Shown: one piece after another, positions 7,080 to 15,370 of the stretch
How the letters are laid out: each line of letters opens with the position of its first letter
Numbering within the stretch: the stretch's first letter is position 1
Assembly: GCF_001428025.1 (NCBI RefSeq)
Contig: NZ_LMSC01000001.1
Span: 140,424-177,423 of the forward strand
Source of the DNA: Phycicoccus sp. Soil748
GTDB taxonomy: Bacteria > Actinomycetota > Actinomycetes > Actinomycetales > Dermatophilaceae
Reading direction: 5' to 3'
Length of the DNA stretch: 37,000 bases
Translations under genes and position numbers: made by a program
Notes under the pieces: model-generated
What the model saw: the letters and a program-made list of their open reading frames with translations, nothing else
Database searches by the model: none
Told to the model about the DNA's origin: nothing

Positions 7080-8798
7080 ATGACCGAAGCCCAGTGGTTC
7101 CGTGAAGCCGTCGTCTACCAGATCTACCCGCGCAGCTTCCAGGACAGCAACGGCGACGGCATCGGCGACGTGCCCGGCATCATCGCCCGGCTCGACTACC
7201 TCAAGACCCTCGGCGTCGACGTGGTGTGGCTCTCCCCGATCTACACGAGCCCGCAGGACGACAACGGCTACGACATCGCCGACTACGAGGACATCGACCC
7301 GACGTTCGGCACCCTGGCCGACGTCGACGAGTTCATCGCCCAGGCGCACGAGCGCGGCATCCGCATCGTCATGGACCTCGTGGTCAACCACACCTCCGAC
7401 GAGCACCCGTGGTTCGTCGAGTCCCGCTCCAGCAAGGACAACCCCAAGCGCGACTGGTACTGGTGGCGCCCCGCCCGCGAGGGCCACGAGACGGGCGCGC
7501 CCGGCGCCGAGCCGACCAACTGGGAGTCCTTCTTCAGCGGACCCGCCTGGGAGCTCGACGAGGCCACCGGCGAGTACTACCTGCACCTGTTCAGCCGCAA
7601 GCAGCCCGACCTCAACTGGGAGAACCCTGAGGTCCGCGAGGCCGTCTACGCGATGATGCGCTGGTGGCTCGACCGCGGCATCGACGGGTTCCGCATGGAC
7701 GTCATCAACATGATCTCCAAGGTCACCGCGCTGCCCGACGGCCAGCCGATCCCCGGCAACCCCCACCTCGGTGACGGCACGCCCCACTTCCTCAACGGCC
7801 CGCGCATCCACGAGTACCTCCACGAGATGCACGCCGCGGTCTTCGAGGGCCGCGCCGAGAAGCTGCTCACCGTCGGCGAGATGCCCGGCGTCACCGTCGA
7901 GGACGCCGTCCTCTACACCGACCCCGAGCGCCGTGAGGTCGACATGGTGTTCCAGTTCGAGCACGTGGGCATCGACCACGGCGACCACAAGTGGGACCGC
8001 CGCACCCTCGACCTGCGCGACCTCAAGCGCTCGCTCGGCCGCTGGCAGGACGCCCTCGCCGACGTCGGGTGGAACTCGCTCTACTGGAACAACCACGACC
8101 AGCCGCGCGCCGTCTCCCGGTTCGGGTCCGACGCGCCCGAGCACCGGGTCGCCTCCGCCAAGCTGCTCGGCACCGTCCTGCACCTGCACCGCGGCACGCC
8201 GTACGTCTACCAGGGCGAGGAGCTCGGCATGACCAACGTGCCGTTCGCCGCCCACGACGACTTCCTCGACATCGAGTCGGTCAACTACTACCGGATGGCC
8301 GTCGCGTCGGGCTCGGACGCCGAGGAGGTGCTGAGCGCCCTGCGCCTCGGCAGCCGCGACAACGCCCGCTCCCCCATGCAGTGGGACGCGAGCGACAACG
8401 CGGGCTTCACCACCGGCAGCCCGTGGTCGCGAGTCAACCCCAACCACACGGAGATCAACGCCGAGGCCGCCCTCGCCGACGAGGACTCGGTGTTCCACCA
8501 CTACCGCCGCGTCATCGAGCTGCGCCACACCGAGCCGGCCGTGGCGCACGGCGACTTCCACATGCTCGCCGCCGACCACCCCAGGCTCTACGCGTTCACC
8601 CGCGCCCACGAGGGCACCGAGCTCCTCGTGCTCGCCAACTTCTCCGGCGACGAGCTGCCGCTCGACGATGTCGACGGGCTCGACCTCGACGGCTGGTCGG
8701 GTGCGACGCTGTTGCTGGGCAACCTGGGCGACCCGACCGACCCCACCGGGCCGACCGCGTCGTTGCGCCCGTGGGAGGCCCGCGTACTGCGCCGCTGA
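7080..8798 (+). CDS. GH13 alpha-glucosidase, oligo-1,6-glucosidase-like
   Basis: This 572-residue glycoside hydrolase family 13 enzyme shows the conserved regions in order: the metal-binding loop DSNGDGIGD, DLVVNHTSDEHPWF, GFRMDVIN (nucleophile Asp207), LLTVGEMPG (acid/base Glu267) and YWNNHDQPR (Asp340). The sequence continues through the HRGTPYVYQGEELGM region and a C-terminal beta domain. The residue after the nucleophile is Val, which in this family goes with cleavage of alpha-1,6 bonds (isomaltase type) rather than only alpha-1,4. The enzyme probably releases glucose from isomaltose, panose or similar oligosaccharides in the cytoplasm, as no signal peptide is present. No sugar ABC transporter or LacI regulator is adjacent, so its inducer cannot be guessed. 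A strong hairpin follows the stop. Confidence 0.92.
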   Translation: MTEAQWFREAVVYQIYPRSFQDSNGDGIGDVPGIIARLDYLKTLGVDVVWLSPIYTSPQDDNGYDIADYEDIDPTFGTLADVDEFIAQAHERGIRIVMDLVVNHTSDEHPWFVESRSSKDNPKRDWYWWRPAREGHETGAPGAEPTNWESFFSGPAWELDEATGEYYLHLFSRKQPDLNWENPEVREAVYAMMRWWLDRGIDGFRMDVINMISKVTALPDGQPIPGNPHLGDGTPHFLNGPRIHEYLHEMHAAVFEGRAEKLLTVGEMPGVTVEDAVLYTDPERREVDMVFQFEHVGIDHGDHKWDRRTLDLRDLKRSLGRWQDALADVGWNSLYWNNHDQPRAVSRFGSDAPEHRVASAKLLGTVLHLHRGTPYVYQGEELGMTNVPFAAHDDFLDIESVNYYRMAVASGSDAEEVLSALRLGSRDNARSPMQWDASDNAGFTTGSPWSRVNPNHTEINAEAALADEDSVFHHYRRVIELRHTEPAVAHGDFHMLAADHPRLYAFTRAHEGTELLVLANFSGDELPLDDVDGLDLDGWSGATLLLGNLGDPTDPTGPTASLRPWEARVLRR

Positions 8799-8805
8799 CC
8801 TCGCG

Positions 8806-8845
8806 CGGCCCGGCTGTCCCGCGCAATCGCCGGACAGCCGGGCCG
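8806..8845 (+). terminator. Hairpin after the GH13 gene
   Basis: A perfect 14-bp stem (8806-8819 with 8832-8845) and a 12-nt loop begin 8 bases after the GH13 stop. No T-tract follows, as is common for actinobacterial terminators. The next gene starts at 8867, so it would insulate that gene. Confidence 0.6.
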
Positions 8846-8866
8846 GGCACCTGCCACCATCGGCCT

Positions 8867-9313
8867 GTGCTGATTCGTGGGGGCGTGGGGCTCGGGGTGA
8901 TCCTGACGGCGGTGTGGATCTACTGCCTGCTGGACGTGATCATGGCCGACGAGCACCGCATCAGGAACCTGTCCAAGGCGACCTGGGTCGTCATCGTGCT
9001 GTTCACCTTCGAGGTGGGCGCGGTGGCGTGGCTCGTGGCGGGACGACCCCAGGGGCCGGCGCGCAGCCTCCCCTACAAGGGCAACGCCGGGTACCCCGAG
9101 TACGACCGACCCGGCAGGTTCGTCGCCACCAACCCCGACGACGACGCCGAGTTCCTGCGGAAGGTGCGCGAGCGCGCCGAGGCCCAGCGCCAGGAGGCGA
9201 AGCGGCAGCGCGCCGAGCGCGAGGCCGCCGAGGAGCGCGCGCTCGAGCAGGAGCGCAAGCGTCGGCTGGGGCACGAGCGCCCCGACGAGACCACCGACCC
9301 CCAGCCGGGCTGA
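8867..9313 (+). CDS. PLDc_N domain membrane protein with charged C-terminal helix
   Basis: The 148-residue product has two TM segments. The first is at about residues 4-23; the second is within ATWVVIVLFTFEVGAVAWLV. The motif YCLLDVIMADEHRIRNLSKATW between and around them is typical of the PLDc_N domain found at the N-terminus of cardiolipin synthases and in stand-alone actinobacterial proteins. There is no phospholipase D catalytic domain. A long Arg/Glu/Ala/Gln-rich stretch (about 100-140) is likely helical or coiled coil and cytoplasmic. GTG 8867 was chosen because it starts just before the first TM segment; longer in-frame extensions overlap the GH13 gene and its hairpin. Its role is unknown. 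Confidence 0.8.
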   Translation: MLIRGGVGLGVILTAVWIYCLLDVIMADEHRIRNLSKATWVVIVLFTFEVGAVAWLVAGRPQGPARSLPYKGNAGYPEYDRPGRFVATNPDDDAEFLRKVRERAEAQRQEAKRQRAEREAAEERALEQERKRRLGHERPDETTDPQPG

Positions 9314-9332
9314 TACCCAGCCGGGCTGGACC

Positions 9333-10157
9333 TCAGGTGGTGGCTTCGCGCAACGCCGCCAGCACCTTCGCGTCGATGCCGTCGGGGCTCATCCGCATCT
9401 CGTAGTTCGCCTCGCCCGCCCACCGCTCCAGCGCCTCCGTGACGTCGTCACCACGATGGCCCAGCTGCGCCAGCCGAGCCGACACCTCGTCGGCGAGGTC
9501 GCCCGTCAGCGGCTGCACGTCCTCGGGCCGACCGAAGAGCAGGTCGTTGGTGCGCAGCAGCCGGGCGAGCTCGCGCGGTGCGTCCGGGTCGTCGTCGACG
9601 CGCACGTCCGCGAGCACCCCGCACGCGTCGTACCCCGCTCCCGGCGCGACCGCGTACAGGGCCGCGCCCTGGCGCCCGCGGGAGTCGCCGCCGGCCTCGT
9701 CCCCCGCGAGCAGCGCGGCGATGAGGCGGTCGGTGAGCGAGCCGCCGGCGGACCCCAGCCACGCGCGCTCCATGGCCTCGACGACCTCGGGACCGGTGAG
9801 GATGTTGCCCTGGATGGCGTAGCCGCCGGTGGCCTCGCGGCCACAGGCGCCACCGGCCCAGTCCATGCACTCGCCCCCGGTGTACGTCGCCTGCGAGTCG
9901 ACCCCGACGACACCGAGCTGCCGGTGCTCACGCGCGTCGTCCGGGGTGGTGCAGGCCTCGACGGCAGCAGCCGCGTCGTGGCCGTCGGAAAGGGCGGCGA
10001 GTGCGGTGCCGCGGTAGGACACCCGGGCCATGGCCTGCGTGGCGACGGCACCGACGCCGAGCCGCACCTCAGGCACCACGGCCCCGACGAAGGGGAACTT
10101 GCTCGCCACGGCGACGCCGAACGCGTCACCGACCTGGCCCACGATGGAGAACGTCAT
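9333..10157 (-). CDS. DUF1028 family protein (Ntn-hydrolase-like)
   Basis: The 274-residue product starts MTFSIVGQVGDAFGVAVASK, followed by FPFVGAVVPEVRLGVGAVATQ, which is the DUF1028 signature. Later conserved pieces include GGYAIQGNILTGPEVVEAM and GDSRGRQGAALYAV. The fold of this family is thought to be related to Ntn hydrolases, and its members are often near peptidases or amino-acid degradation genes, but the reaction is not established. Here it converges with the PLDc_N gene and is divergent from the chaA-like gene, so context gives no clue. It appears cytoplasmic. TAGGTT lies six bases before the ATG. Confidence 0.9.
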   Translation of the reverse strand: MTFSIVGQVGDAFGVAVASKFPFVGAVVPEVRLGVGAVATQAMARVSYRGTALAALSDGHDAAAAVEACTTPDDAREHRQLGVVGVDSQATYTGGECMDWAGGACGREATGGYAIQGNILTGPEVVEAMERAWLGSAGGSLTDRLIAALLAGDEAGGDSRGRQGAALYAVAPGAGYDACGVLADVRVDDDPDAPRELARLLRTNDLLFGRPEDVQPLTGDLADEVSARLAQLGHRGDDVTEALERWAGEANYEMRMSPDGIDAKVLAALREATT

Positions 10158-10163
10158 GGCCCG

Positions 10164-10169
10164 AACCTA
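10164..10169 (-). promoter_or_regulatory. -10 element (TAGGTT) of the DUF1028 gene, leaderless arrangement
   Basis: On the minus strand TAGGTT is separated from the ATG at 10157 by exactly 6 nt, and no Shine-Dalgarno sequence is present. Confidence 0.5.
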
Positions 10170-10238
10170 GACGCCCGCACCGGCGGGCGCCGCCCGGACC
10201 GATTGCGTGGGTTCGCCCCGGGTCTGGGAGACTTCCCC

Positions 10239-11336
10239 ATGGCCGCGCGAACGACCAATCCCCTGCTCACCTGGACCACCCTCGCCCCACCACTGGCACT
10301 CGTCGCCCTGGTCCTGGCGTGGGGCCGGGACCTCGGCGCCGTACCGGTGGTCATCGTGGCCGCTGCCCTCGCAGCCGCCGTCCTGGCCGCGGTGCACCAC
10401 GCCGAGGTCGTCGCCCACCGGGTCGGCGAACCCTTCGGTTCCCTCGTCCTGGCCGTCGCGGTCACCATCATCGAGGTGGCCCTCATCGTCACCCTCATGA
10501 TCTCTGGCGGCAAGGACTCGACCAGCCTCGCGCGCGACACCGTCTTCGCGGCCGTGATGATCACCTGCAACGGCATCGTCGGGCTGTCGCTGTTCGTGGG
10601 GGCGCGCCGCTACAAGCTCATCTCGTTCAACGCCGAGGGCACCGGTGCCGCGCTCGCGACGGTGACCACCCTCGCCGCGATGACCCTCGTCGTCCCGACC
10701 TTCACCACCGGGCAGGTCGGGCCCGAGTTCACCCCGAGCCAGCTGGCGTTCGCCGCGGTGATCTCGCTGATCCTCTACGGCATGTTCGTGTCCACGCAGA
10801 CCGTCAGGCACCGCGACTTCTTCCTGCCCGTCGGCAAGGAGGGCGAGCCCCTGTCCGACGAGCACGCCAACCCGCCGAGCGACCGCGAGACCTGGGCCTC
10901 CCTGGGCCTGCTGCTGGTCTCGCTCCTGGCCGTCGTCGGCCTGGCCAAGGTCGAGTCACCCGCGATCGAGTCGGCCGTCGCCGCGGCCGGGTTCCCGCAG
11001 TCGTTCGTCGGGGTCGTCATCGCCCTGCTCGTGCTGCTCCCCGAGACGCTTGCCGCGGTGCGCGCTGCGCAGCGCAACCGCATCCAGATCAGCCTCAACC
11101 TCGCCCTCGGCTCGGCGATGGCCAGCATCGGCCTGACCATCCCTGCCATCGCCATCGCGATGGTCTGGCTCGAGGGGCCACTGCTGCTCGGGCTCGGCTC
11201 CACGCAGATGGTCCTGCTCGGGCTCACCGTGCTCGTCAGCGTGCTGACCGTGGTGCCCGGCCGCGCCACCCGGCTGCAGGGCGGCGTGCACCTGGTGCTG
11301 CTCGCGGCGTTCGTGTTCCTCGCCGTCAACCCCTGA
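10239..11336 (+). CDS. chaA: ChaA-type Ca2+/H+ (Na+/H+) antiporter
   Basis: This is a 365-residue integral membrane protein of the CaCA cation antiporter superfamily with about 11 hydrophobic segments. Both conserved alpha repeats are present. The first is in HHAEVVAHRVGEPFGSLVL and continues as AVTIIEVALI. The second is in PETLAAVRAAQRNRIQISLN and runs on through LALGSAMASIGLTIP. The acidic residues in these repeats form the cation site. It should exchange cytoplasmic Ca2+ or Na+ (possibly K+) for external protons and help in salt or alkaline stress. ATG 10239 begins directly before the first TM region. It is divergent from the DUF1028 gene (81 bp gap) and convergent with the FrnE-like gene. 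Confidence 0.9.
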   Translation: MAARTTNPLLTWTTLAPPLALVALVLAWGRDLGAVPVVIVAAALAAAVLAAVHHAEVVAHRVGEPFGSLVLAVAVTIIEVALIVTLMISGGKDSTSLARDTVFAAVMITCNGIVGLSLFVGARRYKLISFNAEGTGAALATVTTLAAMTLVVPTFTTGQVGPEFTPSQLAFAAVISLILYGMFVSTQTVRHRDFFLPVGKEGEPLSDEHANPPSDRETWASLGLLLVSLLAVVGLAKVESPAIESAVAAAGFPQSFVGVVIALLVLLPETLAAVRAAQRNRIQISLNLALGSAMASIGLTIPAIAIAMVWLEGPLLLGLGSTQMVLLGLTVLVSVLTVVPGRATRLQGGVHLVLLAAFVFLAVNP

Positions 11337-11379
11337 GGCGTACGGCTCCGACCCCAAGGGCGTACGGCGTGTGGCCGGC

Positions 11380-12072
11380 TCAGGCGCGCGGAGCGGCCTG
11401 GGCTTCCTCGGCGTGCAGCGGGTGGTCGGCGGCGGCGCTCTCGATGAGCCGGCCCAGCACCTCGACGGTGTGCACGCCGGACAGCCCCACCTTGCGGTTG
11501 CCGATGAAGAAGGGCACCCCGGTGATCCCGATGTCGCGGGCGGCCTCCTCGTCGGCGCGGACCTCGGCGGAGTACTCCTCGCCGGCCAGCACCGCGGACA
11601 CCCGGCGGCCGTCGAGCCCCGCCTCGGCGCCGAGGCGCTGCAGGGTCTCGATGTCGTCGATGGCCCTGCCCTCGCTGAAGTGGGCGCTGAACATCCGCTC
11701 GAGCACCGCGGCCTGCAGGGCGTGGCCTCCCTGCGCGAGGCCGAGCGCCACGAGGCGGTGCGCGTCGAACGAGCTGGCCCGCAGCTGGGCGTCGACGTCG
11801 ATCTCGATGCCGTCGGGCCTGCCCATGATCGCCGGGCGCTCGGCCATCTCACGCGCGCCCTCGAGGTCCACGCCGTACCGCTGCGCGAGCCACGGCAGGA
11901 CGCGCTCCCCGCTGCCCCGCGGGGCCGAGGGGTCGAGCTCGAAGGCGTGGTAGGTGACGGCGACCTCGGCCGGGTGTGCGCTCTCCGCGATCGCGAGCTC
12001 CAGCCGGCGCTTGCCCAGGTAGCACCACGGGCAGACCACGTCGGCCCAGACGTCGATCTCCACAGCGTTCAT
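11380..12072 (-). CDS. FrnE-like DsbA family oxidoreductase
   Basis: The 230-residue product begins MNAVEIDVWADVVCPWCYLG, a thioredoxin-like strand followed by CPWC (Cys14 and Cys17). An alpha-helical insertion follows and then the cis-Pro region GITGVPFFIGNRKVGLSG. This is the FrnE / 2-hydroxychromene-2-carboxylate-isomerase-like branch of DsbA proteins. Members lack a signal peptide, as here, and act in the cytoplasm as dithiol oxidoreductases, often linked to oxidative stress. The ATG at 12072 has GGGGGAC just upstream; an alternative ATG three codons earlier (12081) cannot be excluded. It converges with the antiporter gene. Confidence 0.88.
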   Translation of the reverse strand: MNAVEIDVWADVVCPWCYLGKRRLELAIAESAHPAEVAVTYHAFELDPSAPRGSGERVLPWLAQRYGVDLEGAREMAERPAIMGRPDGIEIDVDAQLRASSFDAHRLVALGLAQGGHALQAAVLERMFSAHFSEGRAIDDIETLQRLGAEAGLDGRRVSAVLAGEEYSAEVRADEEAARDIGITGVPFFIGNRKVGLSGVHTVEVLGRLIESAAADHPLHAEEAQAAPRA

Positions 12073-12153
12073 GTCCCCCATACTCACACGACCCCACCGA
12101 GCGCGGTACGGGTCGGGGTGCCCCTCCGACGGCCCCGCACGCCGGCGGACACG

Positions 12154-12192
12154 GACGAGGCCCCCCACCTCAGTGCGGTGGGGGGCCTCGTC
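12154..12192 (-). terminator. Strong hairpin after the NlpC/P60 gene
   Basis: A perfect 16-bp stem (12154-12169 with 12177-12192) and a 7-nt loop lie 29 bases downstream of the NlpC/P60 stop on the minus strand. There is no T-tract. It separates that gene from the FrnE-like gene. Confidence 0.75.
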
Positions 12193-12220
12193 AGGGGCGC
12201 CGAAGGTGGGGCCGGGTTGG

Positions 12221-12958
12221 TCAGGGGCGACCGTAGGTCACGTCGCTGGACCAGATGGAGCGCAGCGCCACGGCCTTGCCGGTGCGCGGGCTGTCCCACA
12301 TCATGCCGTTCCCGGCGTAGATGCCCACGTGGTAGGCGGGCGAGCCGAAGAACACGAGGTCACCGGGCTGCGGGTTGGAGACCGGGGTGGTCGCCTGGCG
12401 CTGCGCCTCGGCCGTGCGCGGCAGGCTGATGCCGGCCTGGCGGAAGACGTACTGCGTGTAGCCGGAGCAGTCGAAGCCCGCCGGCGTCGTGCCGCCGTAG
12501 ACGTACATGATGCCGGCGTACTGGGCCGCGATGCCCAGGATGCCGCCGACAGCGGGCTTGGAGACGACCGGCGCGGTGCGCTGGGTCGACCGGCTCGCGA
12601 CCGGGGCCGTGCGCTGGGGCACAGCCACCACGACAGGCTTCGGCTTCGGCTTCGGCTTCGGCTTGGCCGTCGCCTTGAAGCCGATGACGCCGAACGCGTC
12701 GGCGGCCTGCGGGGCAGCGGTCTTCGGGGCCTGCACGGCCACGGGGGCGACCGCAGCCGGCGCACCCTTGGTCGAGGGGTGACTCGCCGGGGCCGCCGAG
12801 GCGGGGAGGGCGAACGAGGCCACGAGGCCACCGGACGCCGCGATGACGGCGGTCGTCTTGACGGCCGGCTGGGCGGACTTCGCCGCGATGCCAGCCAGCT
12901 CGGACACGGGGTTGAAACGACCTGGCGCGCGGTGGCGACCAGCAGCGTGAGATGACAC
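12221..12958 (-). CDS. Secreted NlpC/P60 peptidoglycan endopeptidase under a c-di-AMP riboswitch
   Basis: The 245-residue product has a long basic N-region with GRHRAPGRFNPVSELAG and a hydrophobic export segment (about 32-56, ending PASAAPA). A Pro/Ala linker with a Lys-Pro run (about 98-108) leads to a C-terminal NlpC/P60 domain (about 138-245). The catalytic Cys164 is in AGFDCSGY and His210 is in AYHVGIYAGN. It should cut stem peptides in the cell wall, in growth or daughter-cell separation. GTG 12958 was chosen because GGAGG lies 10 bases upstream, right after the riboswitch; upstream in-frame codons fall inside the riboswitch. Expression is probably switched off when c-di-AMP is high. Confidence 0.92.
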   Translation of the reverse strand: MSSHAAGRHRAPGRFNPVSELAGIAAKSAQPAVKTTAVIAASGGLVASFALPASAAPASHPSTKGAPAAVAPVAVQAPKTAAPQAADAFGVIGFKATAKPKPKPKPKPVVVAVPQRTAPVASRSTQRTAPVVSKPAVGGILGIAAQYAGIMYVYGGTTPAGFDCSGYTQYVFRQAGISLPRTAEAQRQATTPVSNPQPGDLVFFGSPAYHVGIYAGNGMMWDSPRTGKAVALRSIWSSDVTYGRP

Positions 12959-12973
12959 GGTCAGAGAACCTCC

Positions 12974-13167
12974 GACGCCTACGAGGTGAGCTGTCGGGTT
13001 CGGGTGGAGGTAGGTCACCCGGCCCTCACGGTTGCCTCCCGACCTTGCGGGCGCTCTGGTGAGGACTTCACCCCGAGGACCGTCCGGAGACGGACCAAAA
13101 GTGGGTCCCCCGCTCCTGCCAAGCGGTCTTGCTGGTGACCCGGGCGTGGTGACAGGACTAGGCGATC
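12974..13167 (-). ncRNA. c-di-AMP riboswitch (ydaO-yuaA class) in the leader of the NlpC/P60 gene
   Basis: On the minus strand, CGCCTA (13164-13159) pairs with TAGGCG (12981-12976) as the closing helix. Inside are elements I recognise from the actinobacterial ydaO class: GGCAGGAGCGGGGGACCC, then GGGGTGAAGTCC, and near the 3' end CGAACCCGACAGCTCACC followed by TCGTAGGCG. This class binds c-di-AMP and commonly precedes NlpC/P60 and Rpf wall-hydrolase genes in actinobacteria. The GGAGG of the gene starts at the 3' edge of the closing helix, so ligand-dependent masking of the ribosome site or premature termination are both possible. I see no clear intrinsic terminator. Confidence 0.9.
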
Positions 13168-13210
13168 CACATCGGGCCAACCACCTCTAGGGGGTGAGGA
13201 GGTCTGGGAC

Positions 13211-13240
13211 ACCGTACACAAGCGTGGCGCCCAATGTCAC
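13211..13240 (-). promoter_or_regulatory. Candidate promoter for the riboswitch-NlpC/P60 transcript
   Basis: On the minus strand GTGACA (13240-13235) and TACGGT (13216-13211) are separated by 18 nt and lie just upstream of the riboswitch, giving a leader of about 245 nt. The rest of the gap up to 13355 holds no gene. Confidence 0.45.
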
Positions 13241-13355
13241 GTTCGGGTCACGGCGGGTCAACAAAAGTCCATGAAAGCGCCCACAAATGGCAACGAAGAC
13301 ACGCTTCGCACCGGCGGTTCGTGCTCAGCGACCGCCGCCGCCTACCACAGGTCGG

Positions 13356-14054
13356 TCAGACCAGCGCGCCGAAGACGTGCTGCGCGACGTCGTCCGGCAG
13401 CGACACCGCCGTGGACTCCGGCGCACCCTCGCGCAGGGCCACGACGCGACCGTCGGCCCGGTGCACCCGCACCCGCTCGCCCGGAAGGAGCCGCGCGACG
13501 GTGAGCAGGCTCAGCGCCTCGTGGTCGACCTGGACGGGCTCCCCGATGCGGCGCACGAGGACGGTCTCGGGCGCCTCCTTCGCGAGCTCGGTGAGGGTGT
13601 GGAGCCCGAACCGGAAGTCCTCGCTCGGCTCCTCCTCGCCCAGCTCGTCGAGCCCGGGGATGGGGTTGCCGTAGGGCGAGTCGTGGTGGTCACGCAGCAG
13701 GGCGAGGATCTTGCGCTCCACCCGCTCGGACATCACGTGCTCCCAGCGGCAGGCCTCGTCGTGGACGTACTCCCACTCCAGGCCGATGACGTCGACGAGC
13801 AGCCGCTCGGCCAGCCGGTGCTTGCGCATGACACGGGTCGCGAGGAGCCGGCCCTCGTCCGAGAGCTCGAGGTGGCGGTCGCCGCCGAGGCTGAGCAGGC
13901 CGTCGCGCTCCATGCGGGCGACGGTCTGCGACACGGTGGGGCCCGAGTGCCCGAGACGCTCGGCGATGCGGGCGCGGAGGGGGACGATGCCCTCCTCCTC
14001 GAGCTCGAAGATCGTCTTGAGGTACATCTCGGTGGTGTCGATCAGGTCCGTCAC
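13356..14054 (-). CDS. ideR: IdeR/DtxR-type iron-dependent repressor
   Basis: The 232-residue product is a full-length DtxR family regulator. It has an N-terminal winged helix (VTDLIDTTEMYLKTIFELEE, then ARIAERLGHSGPTVSQTVAR), a dimerisation and metal domain, and a C-terminal SH3-like domain. Every metal ligand known from DtxR/IdeR is at the same position: Met10, Cys102, Glu105 and His106 for the primary site, and His79, Glu83 and His98 for the ancillary site. It therefore should bind Fe2+ and repress iron-uptake genes when iron is sufficient. The GTG at 14054 gives numbering identical to DtxR, which supports the start. It lies 25 bases downstream of the MFS gene on the same strand, so the two may share a transcript. 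Confidence 0.93.
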   Translation of the reverse strand: MTDLIDTTEMYLKTIFELEEEGIVPLRARIAERLGHSGPTVSQTVARMERDGLLSLGGDRHLELSDEGRLLATRVMRKHRLAERLLVDVIGLEWEYVHDEACRWEHVMSERVERKILALLRDHHDSPYGNPIPGLDELGEEEPSEDFRFGLHTLTELAKEAPETVLVRRIGEPVQVDHEALSLLTVARLLPGERVRVHRADGRVVALREGAPESTAVSLPDDVAQHVFGALV

Positions 14055-14079
14055 AGGGCCAAGCCTCTCATCCGGGACC

Positions 14080-15309
14080 TCACCCCGTGACCTCCCGACG
14101 CCGCAGCGGGTCGAACCGCGGCACCCAGTAGCCGAGCCAGCCCGTGCCGACCAGCGCCAGGGCGCCGAGCCCCACACAGGCGACCGCAAGGCTCGACCAG
14201 GCGGTCACGGCGCTGATGAGCAGGGGCGCACCGCTGCCGCCGACCACCGAGACGAACCGCCAGCCGCCGAGGAACTGCGAGCGCCCGACGGGCGGGGCGT
14301 TGTCGGCCCCCAGCGTCATGACGATGCCGGAGCCCAGGCCGTTGCCGACGGCGGCGAGCGAGGAGGCCGCAAGCACCGCCCACGCGGTGGTGGTGAGCGG
14401 CAGGAGCAGGAGGCCGACCCCGAGCAGGACCACGCAGGGTACGGCGACCCACACCCGGCCGAACCGGTCCATGACCGACCCCGCCGGGTAGAACAGGAGC
14501 ATCTCGACCCCGCCGGTGACGCCGAAGATCACCGCCGTCGCGCTCGCCGAAAGGCCGACGTGGGCCGCCCACAGCGGCACGAGGACCAGCCGGGAGGAGC
14601 GTGCGGCGCCGATGACCATGATCCCGAGGCCGAGGGTGAGGTAGGTGCGCCGGTGGTCCCAGATCACCCGCGCCGTCGACGACGAGGCCTGCGCGCGCTG
14701 CACCTCCTCGTGGGCTGCGGTGAGATCGGGAGCGCGCCAGACGAGCACCGCGGCGCAGATCCCGGCTGCCGCCGCGACGCCGAACCCGGCCTGTGGCCCG
14801 AACGCGTGGATGAGCGGCGCCCCCACGAAGGGCCCGACGAACAGGCCGATGCGGTTGACCCCGCCCAGCGTCGACAGGGCACGGGCCCGGAGCGCGAAGG
14901 GCACGGCGTCGATGAGGTAGGCCTGCCGCGCCACGAGGAACATCGAGGAGGTGAACCCCATCGCGAACACCGCGACCATGAGCACGACGACCGAGGGGGC
15001 GAGCAGCGCCGCCAGCGACGCGACGGCGTCGACCCCGCTCGCCCAGAGCAGCGCGCGGCGCTCGCCGATCCGGTGGACCATCGCCCCCGCCGGCACGGCG
15101 AAGAACAGCTCGGCCACCAGGGTCAGGCCCGCGGTGAGCGCGGCCACGGACGGCGACGCCCCGAGGGCGAGGGCGCTCAGCGCCACCACGGGAAGCATCG
15201 CGCCGGCGCCGACCGCTGCGACCACGGTCGGTCCGTAGGCCGACACCGCGATGCTGCGCAGGCGGAAGTCGGTGTCCGGGCCGGACGTCGGGGCGGTCGG
15301 TTGAGGCAT
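14080..15309 (-). CDS. Major facilitator superfamily transporter upstream of ideR
   Basis: The 409-residue protein has about 12 hydrophobic segments. Typical MFS loops include GAMVHRIGERRALLW after the second TM segment and PAGSVMDRFGRVW at the equivalent place in the second half. The linker HEEVQRAQASSSTARVIWDH separates the halves. Likely activity is drug or metabolite efflux, and the substrate is not readable. The ATG at 15309 starts just ahead of the first TM region (SIAVSAYGPTVVAAVGAGAM). It is divergent from the hotdog-like gene (61 bp gap) and is the possible first gene of a two-gene unit with ideR; that could mean iron-linked expression, but I see no iron box. Confidence 0.85.
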   Translation of the reverse strand: MPQPTAPTSGPDTDFRLRSIAVSAYGPTVVAAVGAGAMLPVVALSALALGASPSVAALTAGLTLVAELFFAVPAGAMVHRIGERRALLWASGVDAVASLAALLAPSVVVLMVAVFAMGFTSSMFLVARQAYLIDAVPFALRARALSTLGGVNRIGLFVGPFVGAPLIHAFGPQAGFGVAAAAGICAAVLVWRAPDLTAAHEEVQRAQASSSTARVIWDHRRTYLTLGLGIMVIGAARSSRLVLVPLWAAHVGLSASATAVIFGVTGGVEMLLFYPAGSVMDRFGRVWVAVPCVVLLGVGLLLLPLTTTAWAVLAASSLAAVGNGLGSGIVMTLGADNAPPVGRSQFLGGWRFVSVVGGSGAPLLISAVTAWSSLAVACVGLGALALVGTGWLGYWVPRFDPLRRREVTG

Positions 15310-15357
15310 CGTCGTCCATTCTGTCCCCTCCGCCGCGAGGACCTCGGCGCGGACGGG

Positions 15358-15363
15358 TACGTT
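15358..15363 (+). promoter_or_regulatory. -10 element (TACGTT) of the hotdog-SDR pair, leaderless arrangement
   Basis: TACGTT lies 7 nt before the ATG at 15371 with no Shine-Dalgarno sequence between. Confidence 0.5.
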
Positions 15364-15370
15364 GCCCGTC

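Noticed and set aside
6912-8609. Minus-strand open frame of 565 codons opposite the GH13 gene
   Set aside because: Fully overlaps a gene with all catalytic motifs; composition is that of a complementary-strand shadow.
12630-12670. Short CGGCTT-type direct repeats, considered as a CRISPR or satellite
   Set aside because: They encode the Lys-Pro linker of the NlpC/P60 protein in frame; units are 6 nt without spacers.
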